Of a stretch of 64,000 nt of DNA, positions 27,701 to 34,825 are shown one piece after another (within the stretch, counting starts at the first letter, position 1; every line of letters starts with the position of its first letter). Source of the stretch: Micromonospora rifamycinica (GTDB taxonomy: Bacteria > Actinomycetota > Actinomycetes > Mycobacteriales > Micromonosporaceae); assembly GCF_900090265.1 (NCBI RefSeq), contig NZ_LT607752.1, positions 1,860,001 through 1,924,000 of the forward strand, written 5' to 3'. A program made the position numbers and the translations under genes. The notes beneath the pieces are model-generated. The model saw only the letters and a program-made list of their open reading frames with translations, was not told where the DNA came from and did not search any database.

Positions 27701-28547
27701 TCTGCCGCTGGACCGAATTCCGACGGAGGACGGTGCCCGCTCGCTGGCGATGCTGCTGATGCGTCGGGCCGCCGCCCTGTACCGCGAGAACAACAACGAA
27801 CAGGGCTGGGCCCGGGCCACCAACGACCTGACCCATCTGATGCCACCGGAGCAGGACACGGAGGTGCTCGACCTGTTGGCCGAGGTGCTCCGGGCCAAGG
27901 AGTCGACCGGTGACCGCCTCGATCAGGCGACCACCCTGGCCAACCTGGCCGGCCGGCTGAGCTCGCTGGGCCGGGTCGACGAGGCGGTGGCGGCGTACCG
28001 GGACAGCCTCGCGATCTCCCGTCCGGCCGGGCACTTCGATTCCGCCGCTGCCGCCACGCAGAGCCTGGCCGGCCTGTACGCCGCCCATGGCGAGCTGGCC
28101 GAGGCCGAGCCGTTGTACGCCGAGGCGGTGGACCTCATCGAGGCCAGCCGGGGAGAACGACCGCACGACGACCGCTCCCGGATCAGCTACGTGCGCGGCA
28201 GACAGGGCGCCTACCAGGGGCTGGTGCGCTGTCTGCTGGCGCGGGAGGCGGTCGGTGAGGCGTACGCGGTGGTGCAGCGGGCCAAGTCCCGCGCGCTGGT
28301 GGAGCTGGTCGCCGGCGCGGAGATCCGACCCACCGCCCCGGTCGACGACCGGTTCGCCGCCCTCCTGGCGGCCGAGCACCGGCATCTGGACACCCTGCGC
28401 GGCGGCACGCCCGGCGCTGCCGCCGTCGAGGCACTGGACCACCTCCGGGCCGTCTACGACGAGATGGCCGGGCACGACCCCGGTTACGTGGCGCTGCGGC
28501 GCGCGTCCGCCGCCACCGTCGACGAGATCCGACGCCTCGTCGGGTGA
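24738..28547 (+). CDS. Large TPR-repeat protein, CHAT-partner half
   Basis: A 1269-residue soluble protein (1261 if the ATG at 24762 is used). It is almost wholly helical, with degenerate TPRs, best seen at about 860-1180 (RQRGELRAALAGYDRLV, ATIGHHHRALADLQQAL, LGRVDEAVAAYRDSLAI, LAEAEPLYAEAVDLIE). It ends with the hallmark that normally joins TPRs to a CHAT domain: EAYAVVQRAKSRALVELVAG, then HDPGYVALRRASAATVDEIRRLVG. There is no CHAT domain after this point; the CHAT protease lies three genes upstream in the same operon. Likely a sensor scaffold for that protease. Residues 330-700 show no recognised motif. Confidence 0.8.
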   Translation: MTSDGGSPMTSDRDARTGRHDGPGPEGLQRLLDELPLPELERTLRGLLADRLREADLRGAFEASLNLTEVLVRTGRFRAAFAANEQTRDLADRAPVGPWSRHAAEVQHLRLLHELGHDEEALPRIAELLLELLPDPASAVGETAHRVDSGVDEVVGGDEVLEALVDVGRSTVVALGRWRDALYFSDLHLNLLDVRRAAPVEIATAQLSRSAALREVGELDAADTVLLYCQEVFTDADDGPGLTRVLGGRGQVSWARGDREGAVALQLAALGRAYRRPDRHTVATAHRHLAAYLPASAAAQRLAHGLAAAVLHRLTDHEAELDATVGDIVARAPGDDLLDAVGVGWLVAEVDRVEGVDFVALTAEFGLDADGVATALAELVPILRGRSSAGSRSAARALRRWEPAVATLVAAVDGDDQARRALDEYLALQEQSPEYTRLVAALRAIADGVRDPDRLVTGLDDTAARIVGHAADALAGRTRLLAAPTDLPAALYDARQRHRELVRTIAAAAHGRPAALAEVWRWLDAGAGLPGFGPLFAAVHTIVLNGLASSLRASAGSRADRRAARRAASRIDVRALTANLTGPQAALVRAVVDEIRLAPSPPRAAEAVALRVRAALDREPGLGPDELRGALEHGVAVDDVLRRVCQAVDRWVGEGSVEMAVSLLNEVVSQLLGRGDPASALVPAERLAELAVAGPPGGGRRQPSEGSAGREQVAVEPIVTYLIGSTAFDAARRAYAGTSALVGQAIPQRAPAPLGIDVPAAEVEQARRWVVLAHRLPTESEHARARLMLADALVSSAGGDLDRALDRARTAQEIFTDRSGATVEALVAATVLAAVHRQRGELRAALAGYDRLVDAWGAAPDGREILLAEAYTARARVRATIGHHHRALADLQQALAVVRRVPGPKSTLAEGPIQACRGNLYEDLGDLPAAVEAYGRAWQIAVRTGHRNSQAAALHTLGGFFGRLATGELGPVGSGELLRLIGPLLRSGLPLDRIPTEDGARSLAMLLMRRAAALYRENNNEQGWARATNDLTHLMPPEQDTEVLDLLAEVLRAKESTGDRLDQATTLANLAGRLSSLGRVDEAVAAYRDSLAISRPAGHFDSAAAATQSLAGLYAAHGELAEAEPLYAEAVDLIEASRGERPHDDRSRISYVRGRQGAYQGLVRCLLAREAVGEAYAVVQRAKSRALVELVAGAEIRPTAPVDDRFAALLAAEHRHLDTLRGGTPGAAAVEALDHLRAVYDEMAGHDPGYVALRRASAATVDEIRRLVG

Positions 28548-28632
28548 CACCGCCGGATCCCCGGCGGCCGGTGACCGGCGGTACGGGCCGGTCGGGCGCC
28601 GCGGCCGCGCGTGGTGTGCTTACCCTTCCGGT

Positions 28633-29037
28633 ATGCCGCACCCGATCATGTTCGACGACGCAGATCCCCTCCTGAGCAGGCTGCGGGCGCTCGCCCTGAG
28701 CTTCCCCGACGCGGCCGAGAAGATCTCCCACGGACATCCCGCCTTCTTCACCACCAAGGTCTTCGCGTACTACGGGGGGTCGGTGAAGGTCGACGGCGTC
28801 TACCGGCAGCACGAACACTCGGTGCTGGTGCTGGTGGATCCCGGCGAGCGGGCGGCGCTGGTGGCGGACGACCGCTGCTACGTGCCGGCCTACCTGGGCC
28901 CCTACGGGTGGATCGGGCTGGACCTGACCGCCGACACCGACTGGGACGAGGTGGAGGAGCTGCTCGACGCCAGCTACCGGCGGACGGCCGGGCCACGCCG
29001 GGTGGCCCGGCTGGACTCCCGGCGATCCCCGGCATGA
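28633..29037 (+). CDS. MmcQ/YjbR-family DNA-binding-like protein
   Basis: A 134-residue protein with the YjbR/CyaY-like fold: LRALALSFPDAAEKISHGHPAFFTTKVFAYYGG at the N-terminus, then VLVLVDPGERAALVADDRCYVPAYLGPYGWIGLDL and a C-terminal helix. It starts at ATG 28633, with the segment upstream forming the promoter. The family is widespread and its biochemical role is not established, despite the DNA-binding label. It is 85 bases after the TPR gene and may be a separate unit. Confidence 0.85.
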   Translation: MPHPIMFDDADPLLSRLRALALSFPDAAEKISHGHPAFFTTKVFAYYGGSVKVDGVYRQHEHSVLVLVDPGERAALVADDRCYVPAYLGPYGWIGLDLTADTDWDEVEELLDASYRRTAGPRRVARLDSRRSPA

Positions 29038-29155
29038 GCCCGGCCGGGGCCGGAGCGGCGGCGACCGCCACGACGGCGTAGCGAGCCGCCCGGCGAACGG
29101 GCGCTGCGGCACCCACCGTCGGCGGGGTGAGGGCCGCCCGGTCCCCTGACCGAAG

Positions 29156-29193
29156 CCGCAACGCCGGGCACCGTGCGGTGCCCGGCGTTGCGG
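29156..29193. terminator. Strong bidirectional terminator hairpin
   Basis: A perfect 17-bp inverted repeat (arms beginning CCGCAACGCCGGG and ending CCCGGCGTTGCGG) with a 4-base loop GTGC. It lies between the convergent YjbR gene and the M50 protease gene, so it can end transcription from both sides. Confidence 0.9.
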
Positions 29194-29221
29194 TCGGACG
29201 GTCAGCCGGCGGCTCGGTCGA

Positions 29222-29337
29222 GCATCCGGGCGTCCCCTACGGTCAGCCGGCGGTCGCGGTCCGGCGTCCGGGCGTCCTCTGCGGTCGGACGATCAGGCGG
29301 CGGTGGCGGCCTGCCGGGCGAGCGTCCGGGCGTCCTC
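29222..29337. repeat. Three decaying copies of the M50 gene 3' end
   Basis: The motif GCGTCCGGGCGTCC occurs at 29322 (inside the M50 coding end), 29264 and, with one change, 29222. Each copy is accompanied by a GTCAGCCGGCGG-like segment containing a stop codon. It reads as tandem duplication of the last about 45 bases of the gene beyond its stop. Confidence 0.7.
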
Positions 29338-30579
29338 CGCGCGCCGACGACGCCAGCCGCGCCACAGGTTGCGGCCCCACATCGCCAGGCCGCCGCCGTT
29401 GAGCAGCCCGGCCAGCACCGCGACCGTGGCGAAGTCGGCCGACGAGAACCGGGTCGGCTCGCCCAACGCCAGCAGCACGAACTGCTCCAGGTAGACCCAG
29501 AGCAACGGCAGGATCGTGAACACCAGGGCGAACAGCCCGAAGATCCGCCCGAACACCCACACCGCCGCGTACACCCGCACCTTGCGCATCTCGCCGCGCG
29601 GGACGCCGGCCTGCGAGACCACCTTGTCCCGGCGGAAGGTCAGCCGCTTGAACCCGTTGGACAGGAACCGCTCGGTGTCCGACATGAGGTTGCGGCAGTT
29701 CAGCGCGGTCGCGATCACGTAGTAGACGTCGGTCCGCAGGTAGAAGAAGAACTGGAAGCCGATGCGTACCAGGAAGGTGAGCAGGGCCGCGCTGGCCAGC
29801 AGGCTCGCCCAGCCGGGCACGGCGATGAGGTCGTGCCGGGTGGCGTAGATGAACGCGATCAGCAGGGATCCGAAGAACGCGTCCACGAAGAACCCGGCGA
29901 GGAACGCCTTGTACCGCGCCCGCTTGGAGGCCATCCAGATGCCGCTGATGTCCGTCTGGGCGACCAGGACGTACATGAGGTTGCTGATGCCGAGCGTCGC
30001 CGACACACCCACCGACCGGGCCGCCATCGCGTGCGCGAGTTCGTGCAGCGACAACCCGATCATCGCCAGGGTCACGCTGACCACGGTGAGCACCGCGAAG
30101 TTCCCGCCCTCGAACAGCAGCGCCCGGGAGCCGGGGATCATGCCCGGGTCGGCGATCACCAACGCGACGCCGGCGAGGATGACCGCGAGGCCGGGCAGGA
30201 TCACGGCGGGGCCGGTGAGCCGGCGCGCGGTGGCCTCCGGGATCCAGTCGAAGCTCCACCGCCGGATCATCTGGTGCGCGTGCTGGTGAGCCGGCTCGGC
30301 GGCGGCTTTCGGCTCCTCGCCGCGGACGACGAAGCCCTCGTCGGCCAGGACCGCGACGAAGTCCTCGACGTCCACGCTCTCGCCGTGCTTGCGCTCGTAG
30401 ATGCGGGCCGCCTCGGCCATGGTCCGGCCCTCGGCGAGCGCGTTCAGGATGTCCAGCCCCTCGGCCGGAATGGCGAGATAGACCTTGCGGCCGGTGTCGC
30501 CGATGATGACGTCCGAGCCGTCGACGGTCGAGACGAACGGACGGACGGTGACGACGGACTCAGCCGTGTTGACGGCCAT
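29293..30579 (-). CDS. PqqD-like domain / M50-family membrane zinc metalloprotease
   Basis: A 428-residue protein. Start ATG 30579 with GGAAGGA upstream. Residues about 10-90 form a PqqD/RRE-like winged-helix fold (VYLAIPAEGLDILNALAEGRTMAEAARIYE, VDVEDFVAVLADEGFV), the type that binds leader peptides. A short His-rich linker (HQHAHQ) follows, then 8 or so membrane helices. The M50 zinc motif HELAH (His179, Glu180, His183) sits in a helix. Family knowledge: YydH-like or site-2-type proteases cut peptides within the membrane. It lies after a 25-codon peptide gene and a stem-loop, so it probably matures or exports that peptide. Confidence 0.85.
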   Translation of the reverse strand: MAVNTAESVVTVRPFVSTVDGSDVIIGDTGRKVYLAIPAEGLDILNALAEGRTMAEAARIYERKHGESVDVEDFVAVLADEGFVVRGEEPKAAAEPAHQHAHQMIRRWSFDWIPEATARRLTGPAVILPGLAVILAGVALVIADPGMIPGSRALLFEGGNFAVLTVVSVTLAMIGLSLHELAHAMAARSVGVSATLGISNLMYVLVAQTDISGIWMASKRARYKAFLAGFFVDAFFGSLLIAFIYATRHDLIAVPGWASLLASAALLTFLVRIGFQFFFYLRTDVYYVIATALNCRNLMSDTERFLSNGFKRLTFRRDKVVSQAGVPRGEMRKVRVYAAVWVFGRIFGLFALVFTILPLLWVYLEQFVLLALGEPTRFSSADFATVAVLAGLLNGGGLAMWGRNLWRGWRRRRAEDARTLARQAATAA

Positions 30580-30613
30580 GGGGCGATTCCTTCCAGTTCC
30601 GTGGTGCATACGG

Positions 30614-30661
30614 CGATCGGCGGGGACCGGAGCGATCACTCACCCCGATCCCCGCCGATCG
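30614..30661 (-). terminator. Stem-loop between peptide gene and protease gene (attenuator)
   Basis: A perfect 13-bp stem (CGATCGGCGGGGA / TCCCCGCCGATCG) with a 22-base loop. It sits 12 bases after the peptide stop and 35 bases before the protease start. Partial termination here would give more peptide mRNA than enzyme mRNA, a usual arrangement in RiPP operons. Confidence 0.75.
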
Positions 30662-30672
30662 TGAACCCTGTG

Positions 30673-30750
30673 TCAGGCGGCCGCGGGCACGCAGTCCGCG
30701 TTGGCACTGGTCTTGATCGGCTCCAGCTTGCGAACGACAAGCTTCTTCAT
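30673..30750 (-). CDS. Short peptide, candidate RiPP precursor (25 aa)
   Basis: A 25-codon open frame with a good ribosome site (GGGAGGT, 3 bases before ATG). The peptide begins MKKLVVRKLEPIK, a basic leader-like segment, followed by TSANADC and a short Ala-rich tail; Cys20 is its only cysteine. It lies 79 bases after a Crp/Fnr gene, is followed by a 13-bp stem-loop, and precedes a PqqD-M50 protease on the same strand. The PqqD-like domain suggests leader recognition and the protease suggests cleavage. No cyclase, YcaO or radical SAM gene is close by. Peptide identity is inferred from context; no family was recognised. Confidence 0.65.
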   Translation of the reverse strand: MKKLVVRKLEPIKTSANADCVPAAA

Positions 30751-30829
30751 GTGACCTCCCTGGACGATGGGTCTTCCTGGGAAGATCTTCCACCGCCGGA
30801 GGTCCGGCGGTCTGCTCAGTAATGAGCAG

Positions 30830-31507
30830 TCAGTGCGTCGGGTTGGAGATCCACGAGATGAGGCGCTCCTCGTGGACGGTCAGGTGCGACCGGGTGGTGA
30901 AGTCCACCACCTTCAGCTCGCGGAACCGCTTGAGGAACTGACCGATGCGGGTACGCGTGGTGCCGACCATCTCGGACAGGTCCTCCTGGGTGAACGCGAT
31001 GTCCACGCGGGTGCCGTCCGGGCCGCGTTGACCGAACCGCTCGGCGAGGTCCAGCAGGCGGACCGCGAGGCGCAACTCGCTCGGCAGGGTCACCATGTCC
31101 GCCACCTGTTGCTGCTGTTGCCGGAGCCGGAGGCTGAGGTGACGGGCGAGCACGTCACCGGAGCCGTCGGCGGCCAGCACCGCGGCGGCCCGCGCTGCCG
31201 GCACCCGCAACAGCACCGTCCGGGTCAGCGCGATCGCCGAGTCCAGGCGTTCCAGACCGAGCAGGGCGATCTCGCCGAACAGGTCACCCACCACGTGCAC
31301 CGAGAGCAGGCAGCGTTTGCCGCTCGCGGCCACCATCTGGGTCTTCACCTGACCACGTTCCACGACGTAGACGTGGTCGTCGCAGGTCCCACCGTGATAG
31401 ACGTGGCTGTTGCGGGAAACCTCGATCAGCGAGGTTCCGGGCACCCGCGCCGCCAGCGCCCGGAAGTCCGAGATGTCGAGCCTCGACAGGGATTTTGCTT
31501 GTGTCAC
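30830..31507 (-). CDS. Crp/Fnr-family transcription regulator
   Basis: A 225-residue protein. The GTG at 31507 has GGAAGGTGG upstream; an ATG 15 codons earlier is less likely. The N-terminal cNMP-type beta roll (about 15-125) shows YHGGTCDDHVYVVERGQVKTQM and VVGDLFGEIALLG. The dimer helix is rich in Gln (RLRQQQQQ). The C-terminal winged HTH (about 165-220) has FTQEDLSEMVGTTRTRIGQFLKRF. Cysteines do not form an Fnr cluster pattern. It lies just upstream of the peptide and protease genes on the same strand and may control them, and possibly the adjacent gene cluster. The effector ligand is unknown. Confidence 0.9.
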   Translation of the reverse strand: MTQAKSLSRLDISDFRALAARVPGTSLIEVSRNSHVYHGGTCDDHVYVVERGQVKTQMVAASGKRCLLSVHVVGDLFGEIALLGLERLDSAIALTRTVLLRVPAARAAAVLAADGSGDVLARHLSLRLRQQQQQVADMVTLPSELRLAVRLLDLAERFGQRGPDGTRVDIAFTQEDLSEMVGTTRTRIGQFLKRFRELKVVDFTTRSHLTVHEERLISWISNPTH

Positions 31508-32001
31508 GTCGGCCCACCTTCCACCCGGCAGAGCACTCCTAGAGAGAATCACAGCGGCACGGCAGACACTAGGCAGGGAGACTCATAAATACCCGTAAAG
31601 ACGAGTAGAGAGTCGTCCGGGTGTCGTGGGTGTCGGTCGCCTCGGTGGCGGGGTGGCGACCGACGCCGACGACCGGGGTGGCGGTGGGCGGGAGGACTCG
31701 CGGATCCGGGGACACCCGTTCCCGGGAGCGTCGCCGGTCGGACCGGGCGGGGCGGTCACCCGCCGCGCCGGCCCGGCAGCCGGCAGGCAGCGCCGCGGCC
31801 CCGGCGGCCGGCAGGCAGCGCCGCGGCCCCGGCGGCCGGCAGGCAGCGCCGCGGCCCCGGCGGCCGGCAGGCTGAGCTACGACCGACCCGGGGGGCCGCC
31901 AGGGCGGCCCTACGGGCCGGACCGGCGGCAGCCAGGCGGACCGGGGCTGTCCAGCGGCGCCAGGGTCGGACGGGGGCGGCAGGCGGATACGGCCGGGGCC
32001 G
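31508..32001. other. Gene-free, GC-repetitive spacer between the Crp unit and the biosynthetic operon
   Basis: About 490 bases without a supported gene. The right two-thirds are low-complexity GC repeats, including the 28-bp array listed separately. The segment 31565-31620 is relatively AT-rich and, read on the minus strand, is the likely promoter region of the Crp gene. No clear -10/-35 pair was assigned. Confidence 0.6.
31781..31873. repeat. 28-bp tandem repeat array
   Basis: Three full units and a partial fourth of CGGCAGGCAGCGCCGCGGCC plus CCGGCGGC, beginning at 31781, 31809, 31837 and 31865. There are no spacers, so it is not a CRISPR array. A period of 28 is not a multiple of three, so it is unlikely to be coding. 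Confidence 0.9.
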
Positions 32002-32598
32002 TCAGGCGGCGCTGCGGTCGGCGGGGGCCGCCGGGAAGATCTCGTCCACGACCGGGGTCACCGGATCCAGGTCGCGGCCCGGCGCGGCGACCGCCCGGGC
32101 CGCGACCTGCGCCCCGGTGGCCCGACGGGCGGACGCGCTGTTGCCCCGGCGGCTGACCGGCACGCACTCCCCCGCCGCGGCGAGGCCGGTGGCCTCCGGC
32201 ATGTGGTTGTAGACGGCCTCGTACTCGCCGTCGTGCACCACGTAGGACTCGTGCCAGATGCCGACGGCGGGGTTGTCCTTCATCCGCCGGAAGTAGTCCT
32301 GCAGCGCCTTGGAGTGGGCCAGCTCGCGGTTGTTGGCGAACCGTTCCAGGTGCTCGATGCTGCGGAAGTAGACGATCATGACGGCACCGCGGTTGCCCCA
32401 GTAGGCGTGCGCGTGCAGGGCGCCGGTCGTCTCCTGGTCGGCCCACATGGCCTTCAGCACGCCGCCCATCGACCAGAAGGTCGGCAGCCAACGCTTGACC
32501 TTGAAGAAGTTGTTGACGCGCATGCCCGTCATGAAGACGGCGAAGTCGCCCTCGATCTCGGCGGTCATCCTCGGGCCCACGACTGGCTTCTTGCCCAT
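32002..32598 (-). CDS. DUF4188-family monooxygenase-like protein
   Basis: A 198-residue protein. Residues about 10-150 match DUF4188: FAVFMTGMRVNNFFKVKRWLPTFWSMGGVLKAM, then ALHAHAYWGNRGAVMIVYFRSIEHLERFAN and VGIWHESYVVHDGEYEAVYNHMP. The fold is a ferredoxin-like dimeric alpha/beta barrel related to small heme or cofactor-free oxygenases. The C-terminal about 50 residues are Ala-rich and poorly conserved. It is the last gene of the minus-strand biosynthetic run, 76 bases after the flavin monooxygenase, with a small inverted repeat in the gap. Role in the pathway is unknown; an oxidation step is plausible. Confidence 0.8.
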   Translation of the reverse strand: MGKKPVVGPRMTAEIEGDFAVFMTGMRVNNFFKVKRWLPTFWSMGGVLKAMWADQETTGALHAHAYWGNRGAVMIVYFRSIEHLERFANNRELAHSKALQDYFRRMKDNPAVGIWHESYVVHDGEYEAVYNHMPEATGLAAAGECVPVSRRGNSASARRATGAQVAARAVAAPGRDLDPVTPVVDEIFPAAPADRSAA

Positions 32599-32652
32599 GC
32601 CGGGACATCCTTTCGAGAGACGGATCGAATACTACGGAACACTAGCAATGAC

Positions 32653-32685
32653 TCTTGTCACCGAACAAGACACGTCAAGACACGT
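32653..32685. promoter_or_regulatory. Inverted repeat and tandem 10-mer upstream of DUF4188 gene
   Basis: TCTTGT-6 bases-ACAAGA is followed by two direct copies of CAAGACACGT (32666-32675 and 32676-32685). The second overlaps the last codons of the flavin monooxygenase. This may be a secondary promoter or operator for the DUF4188 gene. Confidence 0.4.
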
Positions 32686-34045
32686 GGGAAGCCTCGGTGT
32701 CGACCGGCGCGGGCGACACGGCGTCCGGCCCGAAGTAGCGTTGCCGCAGGGTCTCGCCGCCCCGGTAGGCGGTGCGGAACATCCCCCGCCGCTGCAGCTC
32801 GGGGATGAGCAGGTCGCAGATGTCGCCCAGGCCGTCCGAGGGGCTGCACGGGATCAGGTTGAAGCCGTCGACACCGGCGACCTCCAGCCACTGCTCCATC
32901 CGGTCGGCGATCTCCTCGGCCGTGCCGAACAGGGTCATCGGCGCGTCCCGGCGGGCCCGCCGGGGGCGGGACACCAGATACCGCACGTCGCCGATGGTCC
33001 ACGACCGTTCCGGGCTGAGCCCGCGCAGGAAGCCCAGGAACGACTGGCTGCCCTGGTTCTTCACCGCGTCGACCGGGGTGTCCTCCGGATACGCCGCCAG
33101 ATCCACGTCCATCCAGCCGCACCACTTCGCCAGCTGCCCCTCCGGGCTCCACAACTGGTGGTACTGCGCGGCCTTGCGCTTGGCGTCGGCCCGGTCGGCG
33201 CCCACCATCACCATGGTGCCCTGCAGGGCGCGGACGCCCCGTGGGTCGCGTCCCGCGTCGGCCACCCGCTGACGGAGGCGCCGTACCGTCTCGGCTCCAC
33301 CCTGCGGGTCGGCCATGGTCAGGAAGACCACCTCCGCGTGCCGGGCGGCGAACGCGAGGCCCCGGCCCGACGCGCCCGCCTGGTAGAGCACCGGCGTACG
33401 CTGCGGCGACGGCTCGCACTGGTGCGGGCCGCGCACGGTGAACCAGTCGCCCCGGTGGTCGATGGCGCGTACCCGCGACGGGTCGGTGAAGACGTCGCCG
33501 TCGACGTCGCGGACCACCGCGCCGTCGTCCCAGCTGCGCTCCCAGAGCGCCCGGACCACCTCCAGGTACTCGTCGGCCCGGTCGTAGCGCAGATCGTGGT
33601 CGAGATACTCGCCGAGTCCGTTGTCGGTGGCGGAACGCAGGTACGAGGTGACGATGTTCCAGCCGATCCGGCCCCGGGTGAGGTGGTCGAGGGTGGAGAA
33701 CAGCCGGGCGCACTCGTACGGCTGGTGGTAGGTGGTGGAGTAGGTGACCGCGAAGCCGAGGTCGGTGGTGGCCATCGCCGCCGCCGCGACGACCGGCACC
33801 GGGTCGATCGAGGGGATCTGCACGGCGTGCCGGACCGCGGTCGCCCACGAACCCCGGTACACGTCGTAGGTGCCGTGGATGTCGGCGAAGAACAGCGCGT
33901 CGACGCAGGCCGCCTCCAGCCGACGGGCGACGGCGGCCCAGTAGTCCAGCGACCGGTAGCCGGTGCCGGTGGCGTCGCCGGGCGCCCGCCACATCCCGAC
34001 GAACTGGGGCGACGGCGAGCATTCGGTGAACACGTTCAGGTGCAT
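32675..34045 (-). CDS. FMN-dependent luciferase-like monooxygenase (NtaA/SnaA/DszA type)
   Basis: A 456-residue TIM-barrel flavoprotein. The start ATG has GGGGGAG upstream. Typical elements are YWAAVARRLEAACVDALFFADIHGTYDVYRGS, FAVTYSTTYHQPYECARLFSTLDHLTRGRIGWNIVTS and TPVLYQAGASGRGLAFAARHAEVVFLT. Length and motifs place it in the NtaA/SnaA/DmoA two-component group, which needs reduced FMN from a separate reductase; none is encoded nearby. A late tailoring oxidation (N- or C-hydroxylation, C-S cleavage or Baeyer-Villiger) is possible. It is 66 bases downstream of the peroxiredoxin-like gene in the same direction. Confidence 0.9.
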   Translation of the reverse strand: MHLNVFTECSPSPQFVGMWRAPGDATGTGYRSLDYWAAVARRLEAACVDALFFADIHGTYDVYRGSWATAVRHAVQIPSIDPVPVVAAAAMATTDLGFAVTYSTTYHQPYECARLFSTLDHLTRGRIGWNIVTSYLRSATDNGLGEYLDHDLRYDRADEYLEVVRALWERSWDDGAVVRDVDGDVFTDPSRVRAIDHRGDWFTVRGPHQCEPSPQRTPVLYQAGASGRGLAFAARHAEVVFLTMADPQGGAETVRRLRQRVADAGRDPRGVRALQGTMVMVGADRADAKRKAAQYHQLWSPEGQLAKWCGWMDVDLAAYPEDTPVDAVKNQGSQSFLGFLRGLSPERSWTIGDVRYLVSRPRRARRDAPMTLFGTAEEIADRMEQWLEVAGVDGFNLIPCSPSDGLGDICDLLIPELQRRGMFRTAYRGGETLRQRYFGPDAVSPAPVDTEASHVS

Positions 34046-34111
34046 GTCTCCCCCTTCGCACCGGTCGCGCCGCCACCCGGGGACCGGATGGCGGCGCGAC
34101 CGTGACGCTGG

Positions 34112-34792
34112 TCAGGACCGGGCCGTGCGGTCCAGGCTGAGCTGCTCGATGGCCGCCAGCAGGTCGGCCGGCTCGGTGCGTTCCCAGTGGCGGGCGTGCG
34201 CCGAGGCGAAGCGCAGCACCCCGTCGGTGCCGGCGAGGAACACGCCGGGCATCGTCATGCTGTTGCTGTCGTCGCCGTTGATCTTCGAGAAGTCCATCCC
34301 GAAGCCGCCCCACACGTCGAGCAGGTCCTGGTTCATCGTGTAGGTCAGGTTGAACCGCCGGGCGTAGGCGTTGCCCCGGTCGCTGAGGATCCGGTACGAG
34401 ATCTTGTTGCGACGGATGGCCGCCCGCAGGTTGGGCATGGTGACCGGCGACACCGCCACCAGGTCGGCCCCCAGCTCCCTGATCTGCGGATAGATCTCCT
34501 CCAGCGCCTCCAGTTCGAAGTTGCAGTAGTCACACCAGATGCCCCGGTAGAACACCACCGCGAGCGGTCCCCGGGACAGCAGGTCGGCGGAGGAGACGAC
34601 GTCGCCGTTCTCGTCGGGCAGCTCGAAGGACGGGAACGGGTCACCCGCCTTCAGCACCCGGTCCTCGGCGTCCGAGGCGGCGAGGGCCTCCGCCTCCCGG
34701 TAGATCACCTCAAGGTGGGCCGGCGTGATCGGTGGCACCTCGCCCGCCTCCTGACGGGCCTTGTACTCCCGCAGCCGTTCGTTGAGGGACAT
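34112..34792 (-). CDS. AhpC/TSA-type peroxiredoxin-like protein
   Basis: A 226-residue thioredoxin-fold protein. After a charged 45-residue N-terminal helix region comes LKAGDPFPSFELPDENGDVVSSADLL and the redox motif YRGIWCDYCNFELEAL, a Cys-x-x-Cys in place of the single peroxidatic Cys with distal resolver. VAVSPVTMPNLRAAI and FNLTYTMNQDLLDVWGGFG follow, as in the AhpC/TSA family that co-occurs with biosynthetic genes. It has a strong ribosome site (GGAGAGGAG). Likely peroxide or redox protection for the oxygenases, or a thiol-redox step in sulfur chemistry. It lies 33 bases after the P450 gene. Confidence 0.85.
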   Translation of the reverse strand: MSLNERLREYKARQEAGEVPPITPAHLEVIYREAEALAASDAEDRVLKAGDPFPSFELPDENGDVVSSADLLSRGPLAVVFYRGIWCDYCNFELEALEEIYPQIRELGADLVAVSPVTMPNLRAAIRRNKISYRILSDRGNAYARRFNLTYTMNQDLLDVWGGFGMDFSKINGDDSNSMTMPGVFLAGTDGVLRFASAHARHWERTEPADLLAAIEQLSLDRTARS

Positions 34793-34825
34793 CGACTCTC
34801 CTCTCCAGTGGTCCGGACCCGGGTC

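Noticed and set aside
31781..31873. Possible CRISPR array
   Set aside because: The 28-bp units are directly abutting with no unique spacers, and no cas genes are near.
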